Shown: positions 16,273 to 24,817, counted from the first letter of the stretch. The stretch: DNA of 64,000 nt from Gottfriedia acidiceleris (GCF_023115465.1 NZ_CP096034.1:2666001-2730000), one strand, 5' to 3'. The notes: generated by a model from the sequence alone, not told the origin. Numbers and translations are program-made.

Positions 16273-17511
16273 TTAATTTTTTATTGTCGAGAAGTTTTTT
16301 TCTGTAGTATGTTTTTTTAATTCTAATCTTGCTAACTGCGCTCGATGTACTTCATCTGGACCATCAGCTAATCTTAGCGTTCTGGCATTTGCCCATTGAG
16401 CAGCTAACGTATAATCATCAGATACACCTGCAGCGCCAAAGGCTTGAATAGCGCGGTCAATTACTCGTAAAGCCATTGAAGGTGCGACCACTTTTATCAT
16501 TGCAATTTCTGCTTTCGCCTCTTTATTACCAACAGTGTCCATCATATATGCGGCCTTTAAAGTTAGTAATCTAGCTTGCTCAATTTCGATTCTTGAATTA
16601 GCAATCCATTCTTGAACTACGCCTTGATTTGCGATTGGCTTACCAAATGCAGCTCGATTTTGAACACGCTTACACATTTCTTCGAGTGCTCGTTCGGCAG
16701 CACCAATCAATCTCATACAATGGTGGATGCGACCTGGACCAAGTCTACCTTGTGCAATCGCAAATCCTTTCCCCTCTCCCCATAAAATATTACTTGCAGG
16801 AACTTTTACATTTGTAAACGTAATTTCTGCATGTCCATGCGGTGCATGATCATAACCGAATACTGGTAATACCCTTTCGATTTTTACTCCAGGTGTATTT
16901 AACGGGACTAGAATCATAGATTGCTGTTCATACTTAGGTGCATCCGGGTTCGTTTTACCCATAAATATTGCAATTTTACATCTAGGATCCCCCGCTCCAG
17001 ATGACCACCATTTCCGACCATTGATGATATAATAATTACCTTCTTTTTTGATACTCGCTTCAATATTTGTTGCATCAGAAGAAGCGACCTCAGGTTCGGT
17101 CATTGAAAAGCAAGAGCGAATTTCACCATTTAAAAGTGGTACTAACCAATTTTCCTTTTGTTCTTTCGTACCATATCTTTCTAAAACTTCCATATTCCCT
17201 GTATCTGGTGCACTACAATTAAACACTTCTGGTCCAATCATAGATCGTCCCATAATTTCGCATAATGGAGCGTATTCTAAATTCGTTAACCCTGCTCCTA
17301 GGTCACTTTCAGGTAAAAATAAATTCCATAATCCTGCTTGTTTTGCTTTTTGTTTTAATTCTTCCATAACCTGCGGTACATCACTCCACCGAGTTTCTTG
17401 AGCATTTAACTGCTGCTCATATATTCGCTCATTAGGATAAACATAAGTTTCCATAAATTTTGTTAATTTTAATTGAAGCTCCTTACTTTTTTCCGTATAT
17501 AAAAAATCCAT
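16273..17511 (-). CDS. ACAD10/11-like acyl-CoA dehydrogenase
   Basis: The 412-residue protein aligns by eye with the dehydrogenase part of ACAD11: [47 protein letters not shown], and the C-terminal [12 protein letters not shown]. In the ACAD10/11 system the kinase part phosphorylates a 4-hydroxyacyl-CoA and the dehydrogenase part drives loss of phosphate and rearrangement so that beta-oxidation can continue. Here the kinase (11473-12540) and dehydrogenase are separate genes in two units sharing an operator. ATG at 17511 follows AAAGGGATGATTGA. The split-pathway role is inferred. Confidence 0.9.
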   Translation of the reverse strand: MDFLYTEKSKELQLKLTKFMETYVYPNERIYEQQLNAQETRWSDVPQVMEELKQKAKQAGLWNLFLPESDLGAGLTNLEYAPLCEIMGRSMIGPEVFNCSAPDTGNMEVLERYGTKEQKENWLVPLLNGEIRSCFSMTEPEVASSDATNIEASIKKEGNYYIINGRKWWSSGAGDPRCKIAIFMGKTNPDAPKYEQQSMILVPLNTPGVKIERVLPVFGYDHAPHGHAEITFTNVKVPASNILWGEGKGFAIAQGRLGPGRIHHCMRLIGAAERALEEMCKRVQNRAAFGKPIANQGVVQEWIANSRIEIEQARLLTLKAAYMMDTVGNKEAKAEIAMIKVVAPSMALRVIDRAIQAFGAAGVSDDYTLAAQWANARTLRLADGPDEVHRAQLARLELKKHTTEKNFSTIKN

Positions 17512-17553
17512 TCAATCATCCCTTTCAAGTTACAGTGTTTTATAGAAAAATAT

Positions 17554-18303
17554 TTAAATAGTTTCCTTTGAATAATTGACATGAACTACGCTTTCACCAT
17601 CTACAAATATTGGTACAACATTAAAAATACTTTTACTAGAAACAAATTTTAATTCCTCTTCAAATCCATAGCGAATTAACATTTTACCAACATTCGATTC
17701 AGCTAAAATATCATTACATTTTGCTTTCAACCCCAAATAAAAATAATGGGCAGACTTAGCTGCATCGGATAAATTGAAAGGACATGATTCATTTACTAAG
17801 CAATCAATAAAATAACCTGCTCCATAAAAATCTTCCAAATTAAATTGTCCTGAAGATCCCGAACATACTAAAATAACAGACTCATCTTTGTAGGATTGTC
17901 TTAAGTGATTTGCAACTGCATTTGCATTTAAAATTGATGCAGCGTATACTTTTTTTGCATTTTGAGAATTTTTTAACGCCACTGTTCCATTCGTTGTTGA
18001 TAATACGATTGACTTTTCAGAAACAATTTTCTTTAATGTTAATGGATTAGGGGATAGAAAACCTTCAATTGTATTCCCTTCATATTCCCCTATTAATAGA
18101 TATTCTTTGTCCAAATTTTTATTTGTGAAAAGAACTGCCTCTTGTCCATTCATAACAGGTATGACCTCTTTTGCACCAAAGGCTAATGCCGCTGTAATTG
18201 TGGAAGTAGCAAGCAATACATCAAAGACGACTACTATCTTTTCATCGTTTAGTTTTTGATCATCAATTTCTTCTTTTTTCATCAAAAGATGAAGTTTGCC
18301 CAT
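17554..18303 (-). CDS. ComB-family (2-phosphosulfolactate phosphatase-like) protein
   Basis: A 249-residue protein with the ComB family blocks: VVVFDVLLATSTITAALAFGA (given as DVLLATSTI), GEYEGNTIEGFLSPNP, STTNGTVALK and CSGSSGQFNLEDFYGAG. Known members remove phosphate from 2-phosphosulfolactate in coenzyme M or spore sulfolactate synthesis. The Arg of the usual DVLRATST block is Leu here. Its place among acyl-CoA genes, between an SDR and the ACAD11-like dehydrogenase, is not explained by sulfolactate metabolism; a phosphatase acting on a phosphorylated acyl intermediate is a speculative alternative. ATG at 18303 follows AAGGAG. Confidence 0.8.
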   Translation of the reverse strand: MGKLHLLMKKEEIDDQKLNDEKIVVVFDVLLATSTITAALAFGAKEVIPVMNGQEAVLFTNKNLDKEYLLIGEYEGNTIEGFLSPNPLTLKKIVSEKSIVLSTTNGTVALKNSQNAKKVYAASILNANAVANHLRQSYKDESVILVCSGSSGQFNLEDFYGAGYFIDCLVNESCPFNLSDAAKSAHYFYLGLKAKCNDILAESNVGKMLIRYGFEEELKFVSSKSIFNVVPIFVDGESVVHVNYSKETI

Positions 18304-18340
18304 TTACAAAACTCCTTTTTTGATTATGATGTTTCAATCA

Positions 18341-19114
18341 TTAAACGATCGATGTTCCACCATCAACAACTAGAATAGACCCAGTCACATAATTCGAAGC
18401 TGGCGCTGCTAAAAATAAAGCCGCACCTTTTAATTCGTCTTCATTTCCAAATTTCTTAAGTGGTATAGATTCTAATATTTCATTTGTTCCGTGGGAAATA
18501 ACATCTTTAGACATTTTTGTCGGGAAAAATCCAGGAGCTAATGCATTGACATAAATGCCACTTGGACCCCATTTCGCAGCTAAATCTTTTGTAAAACTGA
18601 TCACTGCACCTTTACTTGCACTATAACCAACAGCATTCATTACGTCTGGATTCGTTCCCACTAAGCCAGCAATAGAAGCAATATTTATAATTTTTCCAGA
18701 TTTTTGTGCTAACATGATTTTCCCTACTGCTTGAGACATTAAAAACGTACCGGTTACATTAACATTCATTACTTTATTCCATGCCTCTAATGGCATTTCT
18801 TCAGCTGGTGCTCCCCATGAAGCACCACTATTGTTTACTAAAATATCAATTCGGCCAAAACTATCCTTCGTTTCGTCAACTACTCTTTGTACATCCTCTT
18901 TCTTTGTTACATCACACTTCAATGCGAAAGATTCTACTCCTAAACTTTTCAATTCTTCACTAATTTCCTGGCATGCTTCCACATTTCGAGAACAAAGTAC
19001 TACATTTGCACCTGCTTCAGCGAATCCTTTCGCAATTTGTTCACCAAGACCTCGTCCACCACCAGTTACAATAGCTACTTTCCCAGTTAAATCAAATAAC
19101 TCTTTTACGTGCAT
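18341..19114 (-). CDS. Short-chain dehydrogenase/reductase, first gene of the acyl-CoA block
   Basis: A 257-residue SDR: TGGGRGLG at about residues 17-24, NNSG near 96, the catalytic Ser in IASIAGLVG, Tyr-Lys in YSASKGA and VVDGG near the C-terminus. It resembles gluconate-5-dehydrogenase or RhlG-like SDRs, but the operon points to a hydroxyacyl substrate. ATG at 19114 follows TTAGGAGGATTTGAA. The operator at 19200-19217 lies about 86 bp upstream. Confidence 0.87.
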   Translation of the reverse strand: MHVKELFDLTGKVAIVTGGGRGLGEQIAKGFAEAGANVVLCSRNVEACQEISEELKSLGVESFALKCDVTKKEDVQRVVDETKDSFGRIDILVNNSGASWGAPAEEMPLEAWNKVMNVNVTGTFLMSQAVGKIMLAQKSGKIINIASIAGLVGTNPDVMNAVGYSASKGAVISFTKDLAAKWGPSGIYVNALAPGFFPTKMSKDVISHGTNEILESIPLKKFGNEDELKGAALFLAAPASNYVTGSILVVDGGTSIV

Positions 19115-19199
19115 TTCAAATCCTCCTAAAATTAGTATTTATTTCATAAAGCCCCTATCTTTGCTCAAAACTATCATTTCATTTTAAACAAACGTCTAG

Positions 19200-19217
19200 A
19201 TACTAACCAGTCGGTAT
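19200..19217. promoter_or_regulatory. TetR-type operator, copy 2
   Basis: ATACTAACCAGTCGGTAT, an 8-2-8 imperfect palindrome nearly identical to 13011-13028, lies before the five-gene acyl-CoA unit. Confidence 0.75.
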
Positions 19218-19457
19218 GTTTGTTAATTAGATAATACAAGAAAAATTCTGAATATTCAATATTAAATGTTATTTATTTTTTTATGTTACTTTTTATCCAT
19301 ATTCAAATTGACTAGATTATTTGCTTACTATTTTACTTTTAGTTAGAATACATATTTTGAAATATAACTTTTTTAAACTACTATTTCTAGTAAAATCTAA
19401 CAACAAAAAAACGTTGAAGTGTTTAAACTAATAAATTATTGAACCTCCTTCATTTAT

Positions 19458-19557
19458 ACGGCTCCTTTTGTTTGTAGCTCTACAATTGGCTTAATTAGAA
19501 TTTTTTATCCCGATTATTAGTTCCAATTGCAACCTACAATAAGCAAAAAGGAGCCGT
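19458..19557. repeat. 100-bp inverted repeat with 5-bp flanking direct repeats (MITE-like)
   Basis: The ends ACGGCTCCTTTTG and the complement of CAAAAAGGAGCCGT pair, and similarity continues inward for about 30 bp to ACAATTGG/CCAATTG. TTTAT occurs immediately on both sides (19453-19457 and 19558-19562), as a target duplication would. No transposase is encoded. A large bidirectional hairpin is the alternative reading. Confidence 0.45.
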
Positions 19558-19649
19558 TTTATTCATTATGAAGTACTATATTATTCAAATAAATTTTTCA
19601 CTATTTAATCTGTTTACTTTGCTGGTTGTGGGCAGTATCATACTAAAGT

Positions 19650-20915
19650 TTATTTGGATTCATTATCGTTTAATGGTGGATTCGATGTGGTATTTGAATT
19701 TGGTTTGCTGTTATACGTGAAAGTGTAAAGAAGAAGAATGAGGATTAGTATACTTGCTAAAATATCTTGAATGTAAAAACTCGTTTTGTGATTTGCCCAA
19801 AGTGTTTTGCTAGAGCCTATTTTTTGTTTCGATTCATGAATATATTTTTTTACATCTGGATGGTACGGATAGATTTGTTGGATTCCTTCGAATTTTGACA
19901 GAGCATCTTTGTAATAGCCGGCCCAGTAAAAAGTTAACCCTTCTTTGAACAATTTATCAGTTCGGCTTTTTGTATCATGTACGTCAGCTTTATTGACAAC
20001 TTTCTTCAACGTGTTCACAGGTACCGCAAAATGAAATCCTTGCACTTCTTGATCATTTACCATATCTCCTCGAAAGGTGAGTAAGCCAATCAATTGTCCT
20101 TTGTTGTTGATGATGGGTCCTCCACTATTTCCATGGGTAGATGCTGCATTTATTTGAAGGACCGGACTACCTGCTAATGTAGTTTTTGAGATTGCTGAGA
20201 TTTGCCCTTTATTCATCGTGGGGATAACATAACTATGCATGGAAAGTAATTCAGAATCTGCTGCAGCTGGGTAGCCAATCACCCAAATATTGTCTTGATC
20301 TTGAATAGAATCACTGTTTCCAAGGGGAATCGTAGGATAGTTGGAGCCATCGATTTTTAAAAGTGCCACATCTTTTCCATGATCGGTTGGTTGTTGATAC
20401 CTTTTGACGACTGCGCTAAAAGGATCATCTACTGTCGGTAAGTACACGTCGACGCCTTTTTGGAAAATTTCGTAACTAGTATACTTTTTTAAGTACGCAT
20501 CTGTGTATTTGTGCGTCCAATTATTTTCCGTAGCAACATCATCCACAAGAATTGAAAATGCCTCAGAAACAATATCATGATCGGACAATTGATGAGAATA
20601 AACGAGAACATGTGCGTTTGTCACAATATAGCCGTCCGGATTAATGATTGCGCCAGATCCAAAACCGTCCAGTTCAGTTTTATAATCCCATTTCTTTAAT
20701 ACACTCGTTACGCGTTTATCATCTAAAGGAATCGTCCATTTCACAATCGCATAATCAACAATTCGAACTACCGCTGGCTTTGTCGTTTCAGCTAATTGTT
20801 GAGGTTTTAGTATGTAAGGGGCAGATGGTTTCGTCGAAGTGAGCACAAACGATGTAACGATTAAGATCGCCAATACAATACAAAATGGAATGGTCACGAA
20901 TGCCTTTTTTTTCAT
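19650..20915 (-). CDS. Membrane-anchored trypsin-like serine protease (S1C type) with C-terminal membrane helix
   Basis: A protein of about 421 residues. An N-terminal membrane helix (about 5-25) anchors an extracytoplasmic protease domain with the catalytic His in VTNAHVL, Asp in GKDVALLKIDG and Ser in HGNSGGPIINNKG. No PDZ domain follows. Instead there is a TPR-like stretch (YKDALSKFEGIQQIYPYHPD) and a second hydrophobic segment, ILASILILILLLYTF, near the C-terminus, so both ends are in the membrane. Start M at 20915 has AAAGGA 8 nt upstream; in-frame ATGs further up add unconvincing sequence. Two sampled 60-base lines are 42 and 47 percent GC, against 32 percent in a neighbour line, hinting at transfer. 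Confidence 0.85.
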   Translation of the reverse strand: MKKKAFVTIPFCIVLAILIVTSFVLTSTKPSAPYILKPQQLAETTKPAVVRIVDYAIVKWTIPLDDKRVTSVLKKWDYKTELDGFGSGAIINPDGYIVTNAHVLVYSHQLSDHDIVSEAFSILVDDVATENNWTHKYTDAYLKKYTSYEIFQKGVDVYLPTVDDPFSAVVKRYQQPTDHGKDVALLKIDGSNYPTIPLGNSDSIQDQDNIWVIGYPAAADSELLSMHSYVIPTMNKGQISAISKTTLAGSPVLQINAASTHGNSGGPIINNKGQLIGLLTFRGDMVNDQEVQGFHFAVPVNTLKKVVNKADVHDTKSRTDKLFKEGLTFYWAGYYKDALSKFEGIQQIYPYHPDVKKYIHESKQKIGSSKTLWANHKTSFYIQDILASILILILLLYTFTYNSKPNSNTTSNPPLNDNESK

Positions 20916-21230
20916 TCCAAACATCCTTTCATTTGTTTTGCTTACGATCATCTCCCAATAGGAAGTACATACACTAAAGCAAAAAAATGACATAACACCC
21001 TTACTCATCCTTGCACATTTTTCCCATTGGATTCATTCCACAAATAAACTAAATTAGTTAGTTTATTTTCTTTTTCTTTAATGCAAAAGAAAAAGCCGCA
21101 TTTATGCAGCTTAAACCCTTTTACTATTGTATGGGAATTAAATATAAAAAAGATTTATTTATTGAAATTTCTTCAATAATCAATCCTTCCTTTGTAAAAA
21201 TACGCTAATTCAAATGTTATTTTTTGAAAA
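20916..21230. other. Intergenic region upstream of the S1C protease
   Basis: No gene seen. It contains the palindrome at 21043-21067 and a weak imperfect hairpin near 21092-21112. Confidence 0.5.
21043..21067. promoter_or_regulatory. 25-bp palindrome upstream of the S1C protease
   Basis: Perfect 10-bp arms AATAAACTAA and TTAGTTTATT with a 5-bp centre, about 130-150 bp before the protease start. It is operator-like; no dedicated regulator is adjacent. Confidence 0.45.
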
Positions 21231-21548
21231 TTAAGGGATCGTTATTAAGTCTACATTTAGTAACCATTTATCGATTGCTGATTTAGGATAGTAAAACTCA
21301 GAGCCAATTTTTATATGAGGAAGTTCACTTGAATAACCACCGTCTCCATCATCTAACTCAGTTAGTTTGTGAATTTCCTCTTTACTTAAACCTAAATAAT
21401 CAACTAATTCCGTCTGTGTTAATAGTTGATGCTGTACAGCTCGACTCGTTGTAGCTTTTGTCCCTAATCCATTAGAAATCTTCCAACTTCCAATTATGAT
21501 ACATACCCCTAAAAGAAAAATTGATATAGCTACTAAATAATTTTTCAT
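21231..21548 (-). CDS. Membrane-tethered excisionase-type HTH protein
   Basis: A 105-residue protein. Residues about 4-24 (YLVAISIFLLGVCIIIGSW) form one membrane helix. Residues about 45-100 match the helix-turn-helix_17/excisionase pattern: LTQTELVDYLGLSKEEIHKL, then LPHIKIGSEFYYPKSAIDKWL. In soluble members this fold binds DNA; here it is fixed to the membrane, with an acidic insertion (DDGDGG) between the halves. Start M at 21548 follows GAGGTGAACAG. It stands alone, and its target and topology are unknown. Confidence 0.75.
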   Translation of the reverse strand: MKNYLVAISIFLLGVCIIIGSWKISNGLGTKATTSRAVQHQLLTQTELVDYLGLSKEEIHKLTELDDGDGGYSSELPHIKIGSEFYYPKSAIDKWLLNVDLITIP

Positions 21549-21628
21549 CTGTTCACCTCTGTTCATTTAATTCAACATAGGTACACATTACCCTTTTTAA
21601 TAAAGCAAAGGTCTAACGTTTAAAAATA

Positions 21629-22114
21629 TTATTCTTCCTTTTCACATAAAGGCAAAACAGTAGAATTTTTGATTTCTCTTAAAGCTAAACTTGTTTGAAT
21701 TCTTGTAATTCCGAGTTGATTTAACTTCCGAATAAAGTTCTCCAATTCCTTTCGTTCTCTGTTCGCAACTTTTAAAAGATAGTCATACTCTCCTGTTAAT
21801 AAGTGGCACTCTAAAACTTGAGGCATGGATTTTAATTGCTTCTCTAACACGTCTAATTTATCAGCTTGATGGATATTTGTGTTGATAAAAATAAAACAAA
21901 GTAAGTCAAAACCTAGCTTTTCTTGATTTAAAATTGCAACTTGCCGATCGATGTATCCTTCATTTTCTAAACGTTTAACTCTCGCATGTGTAGCAGGTGG
22001 TGACAGGTTCACATGTCGCGCTAGTTCCGTATTACTTATTTGGCTTTCCTTTTGTAACTTATCTAAAATTTTAAGGTCTACTTCATCTAACACTTTATTT
22101 CCTTGATATTCCAC
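21629..22114 (-). CDS. Lrp/AsnC-family transcriptional regulator
   Basis: A 161-residue regulator. The N-terminal winged HTH spans about residues 9-60 (LDEVDLKILDKLQKESQIS, TELARHVNLSPPATHARVKRLE), followed by a RAM/AsnC ligand domain with LTGEYDYLLKV. Such proteins bind amino acids and form octamers on AT-rich DNA. It is divergent from an EamA exporter gene, with a 30-bp palindrome between them, so it very likely controls that exporter and itself. Confidence 0.92.
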   Translation of the reverse strand: MEYQGNKVLDEVDLKILDKLQKESQISNTELARHVNLSPPATHARVKRLENEGYIDRQVAILNQEKLGFDLLCFIFINTNIHQADKLDVLEKQLKSMPQVLECHLLTGEYDYLLKVANRERKELENFIRKLNQLGITRIQTSLALREIKNSTVLPLCEKEE

Positions 22115-22207
22115 TATTATCTACTCCCTTTCAATTATTCGGAAAAAAGTTTGAATTCAACATATAAAATGAATTATATTCTTTGAAATGATAAATTTAA
22201 TTAATAT

Positions 22208-22237
22208 TATTTTGTATTTATAACATTATACAAAATA
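22208..22237. promoter_or_regulatory. Probable Lrp-type operator between the regulator and EamA exporter
   Basis: Perfect 10-bp arms TATTTTGTAT and ATACAAAATA are separated by 10 bp, centred in the divergent promoter region. Confidence 0.6.
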
Positions 22238-22342
22238 TTATACGGTAAAATAAACAATTATGTTAAACTATTTAAAAAACAGTAAGATATCACTGTGTAA
22301 AGTCTTTTAAACCTTAAGAACAATGAATTAGGGAGGTTACAT

Positions 22343-23266
22343 ATGCCAATCTTTTATATACTGTTGTTATTATTAACAAGTTTGTTATGGGGAGGGAATT
22401 TTGTCGTTGGAAAATCCCTTGTTGGTCATGCTTCTCCAATAACCTTAACAACTTTAAGATGGGGAATAGCAATTATTTTATTATTACCAATAGTATGGTG
22501 GAAAGAAAAGAAGATTTTACCTCCACGTAAAGCTATTCTTCCATTAATGATGATGGGAGTTACAGGTGTTGTTCTATTTAATCTTTTTCAATTTATGGCA
22601 TTAGAAAAGACATCTGCAACGAATGTTGGGTTAATTTCGACCTTAAATACAATTTCCATTGCTTTATTTTCATCATTGTTTTTAAAAGAAAGAATAAACT
22701 TTTTACAAATATTTTCGATGATTATTTCGTTCTTTGGCGTTATTCTTGTGCTTTCAAAAGGAGATATGAATCTACTATTCTCAATGAAATTAAATTTAGG
22801 AGATTTATGGATGGTCATTGCCGTATGCATATGGGGAATCTATTCAGTATGTAGTAGATGGGCAACAAGGCTTATATCGCCTATGATGTCTACTCTATAC
22901 TCAGGGATATTTGGATTCATTGTAATCCTCCCTTTTAATCTCACAGATTTTACGCTTGTAAAAATGAATGGCTCATTTATATTTTCAATTTTATATACTG
23001 GCATTATTTCAACTGTCTTATGTATGCTCTTTTGGAATATAGGTGTCCAAAAAATTGGCGCAACTTCAGCCGGTATTTTCCTAAACTTCAATCCCATTTT
23101 CACAGCCATTTTAGCGTTTTTCATATTAAATGAAAAAATGACATGGATTCAAGGACTTGGGAGCATAATTGTTATATTAGGTAGTTTCTTGTTTACTTAC
23201 TTTAAAACAATAGGAATGTCTAAAAACAAACTGACTGTAAAAGAAGCAATGAAATCTCCAGCTTAA
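22343..23266 (+). CDS. EamA-family (DMT superfamily) metabolite exporter
   Basis: A 307-residue membrane protein with ten predicted helices in two EamA repeats. The first begins LLLLTSLLWGGNFVVGK and the second near LGDLWMVIAVCIWGIYSV; each has the typical LW/G-rich start. Members export amino acids or other small metabolites. ATG at 22343 follows AGGGAGGTTAC. The divergent Lrp-type regulator suggests an amino acid substrate. A terminator follows at 23396-23440. Confidence 0.9.
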   Translation: MPIFYILLLLLTSLLWGGNFVVGKSLVGHASPITLTTLRWGIAIILLLPIVWWKEKKILPPRKAILPLMMMGVTGVVLFNLFQFMALEKTSATNVGLISTLNTISIALFSSLFLKERINFLQIFSMIISFFGVILVLSKGDMNLLFSMKLNLGDLWMVIAVCIWGIYSVCSRWATRLISPMMSTLYSGIFGFIVILPFNLTDFTLVKMNGSFIFSILYTGIISTVLCMLFWNIGVQKIGATSAGIFLNFNPIFTAILAFFILNEKMTWIQGLGSIIVILGSFLFTYFKTIGMSKNKLTVKEAMKSPA

Positions 23267-23395
23267 AGTTTGATCTGTTGTAGGTTAAAGTGATCTAACT
23301 AAAAATAGATTGGTAGTAAAACTGTTTTGTTTATTATGATGGGAAGATTGTTCATCCAAAGTATATCGGTTAATTGAATTAACAAATATAAAAAT

Positions 23396-23440
23396 AGCCT
23401 GTATCAACGATTAATTGGTAATCTTAGATACAGGCTTTTT
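23396..23440 (+). terminator. Terminator downstream of the EamA gene
   Basis: A 10-bp stem AGCCTGTATC/GATACAGGCT with a 21-nt loop precedes TTTTT. Confidence 0.8.
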
Positions 23441-23656
23441 CTATTATTCTTGTTTTCTATAAGGTATACTTATAATCTGATGAAAGATTAGTTCCAATTA
23501 GACGATCTGTGAGAGATACTAATAATTCACTACAAATTTGAATGCTATATAGTATATTATTGCAGTTTTATTCTATAAATTAAAACCATAACTATTGGGT
23601 GCTAATCCCTTCCCCCTGATTTACTTACATAAATAGGGAAACGGTGTCTTTTTTAA

Positions 23657-23696
23657 TGTTAGTTGAAATAGTAATCACATTCTTATTCAACTAACA
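23657..23696. repeat. Inverted repeat, TGTTAGTTGAA arms
   Basis: Perfect 11-bp arms with an 18-nt spacer. The TTAGTTG core recurs at 23757-23771, 24818-24828 and 25949-25963. Confidence 0.6.
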
Positions 23697-23756
23697 TGCA
23701 ATTTAGTATAAGAAAAAAATCCAATAAATAGCCGTTCAGTTGTTCAAATTTTACAA

Positions 23757-23771
23757 TGCGTTAGTTGCATA
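23757..23771 (+). repeat. Dispersed repeat TGCGTTAGTTGCATA, copy 1
   Basis: Identical over 15 bp to 25949-25963; the first 11 bp recur inverted at 24818-24828. Confidence 0.55.
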
Positions 23772-23845
23772 AGTTAGTATAAACTTTGTAAAAAAATTCA
23801 ATTTGAGCAGGATCAGTATCAATAACAAATTAAAATTGAGGTAAC

Positions 23846-24091
23846 TTATTGATCGAATAACACTATGAATAGTATTAATAAGACTATCCCAATAGGTATC
23901 GAAATTAACAATTGTTTCCACTTTTCATAATTAATAATAACTACTATTATGGATACTAATTCTAATATCCATAGAGAAACTCTTTCACTGATATTCAATG
24001 AATCTGGGAAATATATAGCAGTTATTAATAAAAGTATAGCCCAAAAAATTGAATATTTAATAATACTTAAAGCTAATTTATAGTGCACCAT
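23846..24091 (-). CDS. Small membrane protein, function unknown
   Basis: 81 residues with about three hydrophobic helices (IIKYSIFWAILLLITAIYF, the LWILELVSIIVVII region and SIPIGIVLLILFIVLF near the C-terminus). ATG at 24091 has AAGGA 7 nt upstream. No family recognised. A short dispersed repeat lies about 75 bp beyond its stop. Confidence 0.65.
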   Translation of the reverse strand: MVHYKLALSIIKYSIFWAILLLITAIYFPDSLNISERVSLWILELVSIIVVIINYEKWKQLLISIPIGIVLLILFIVLFDQ

Positions 24092-24203
24092 AATCCATTC
24101 CTTATTTACTATTTTTTATGAACATTATCATATATCTTTGTATTAATTTTATAGTACTAGACTCGGAGATTCTTATTTAATGGTTCAGTCGGATTTTTAA
24201 AAA

Positions 24204-24479
24204 TTAATTCTTAATCCATGTTAGCATACGTAAAATAAGAAACGGTTCTAACCAAGTAATCAATAAAAACATGATAAAAAACGAAGATACAGCAAAAAAC
24301 TTAGTGTTCCCTCTTTCTCTTTTGGAAATTGCTATAAAGCTACATATCGCCCCGAATAATAAAGATAAAAAACCAATTAAAGCAATAAGTTCGTTGAAGC
24401 CAGGAATTACATAAATTATTCCAAACAAAGCCAATCCAACAATTAATAATATTATCGAAAACGCACTGAAATTTTTCAT
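24204..24479 (-). CDS. Small membrane protein, function unknown
   Basis: 91 residues with three hydrophobic segments (about 5-27, 32-52 and 62-85), joined by a short basic loop SKRERGN near residue 52. ATG at 24479 follows AAAGAGGTGAAAAT, a good ribosome site. It has no recognised family and is separated from its neighbours by AT-rich DNA, so it is probably monocistronic. Confidence 0.7.
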   Translation of the reverse strand: MKNFSAFSIILLIVGLALFGIIYVIPGFNELIALIGFLSLLFGAICSFIAISKRERGNTKFFAVSSFFIMFLLITWLEPFLILRMLTWIKN

Positions 24480-24644
24480 ATTTTCACCTCTTTTAATATC
24501 ATTAATTTTTTAGGCTCGCTACTTAATATTTTAACATATATTTCCATTTTTTTGTTATCTTATTGAACTATCCTGCCATTTTGTTGAATAAAATAAGGAG
24601 CCTGTCCACTCCCAAAATGAAAAACGACTACATAAGCAATCCGA

Positions 24645-24741
24645 TTTTACATCTGAAAACAATATTTTACATCTGAAAACAATATTTTTCATCTAAAACA
24701 ATATTTTTCATCTAAAACAATATTTTTCATCTAAAACAATA
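24645..24741. repeat. Five-copy tandem repeat of 19-20 bp
   Basis: Two units of TTTTACATCTGAAAACAATA (24645-24684) are followed by three of TTTTTCATCTAAAACAATA (24685-24741). The two subtypes differ at three places. The units are contiguous without spacers. Confidence 0.9.
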
Positions 24742-24817
24742 TGTATATTTTTTGAAACACTAAACTTCCACTTAGTTTTAGAAAGAATATCGACTTTTTA
24801 TCCGTTTATTTTATATT

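Larger units (their letters stand above)
19115..19649. other. Intergenic region with operator and inverted-repeat element
   Basis: It holds the operator at 19200-19217 and the inverted repeat at 19458-19557. The rest is AT-rich with no credible ORF. Confidence 0.5.
23267..23845. other. Intergenic region with terminator and short repeats
   Basis: No protein gene seen. It carries the EamA terminator (23396-23440), an 11-bp-arm hairpin at 23657-23696 and one copy of the TGCGTTAGTTG repeat at 23757-23771. Confidence 0.5.

Noticed and set aside
24645-24741. CRISPR array candidate
   Set aside because: Repeats are directly contiguous with no spacers and no cas genes are nearby.
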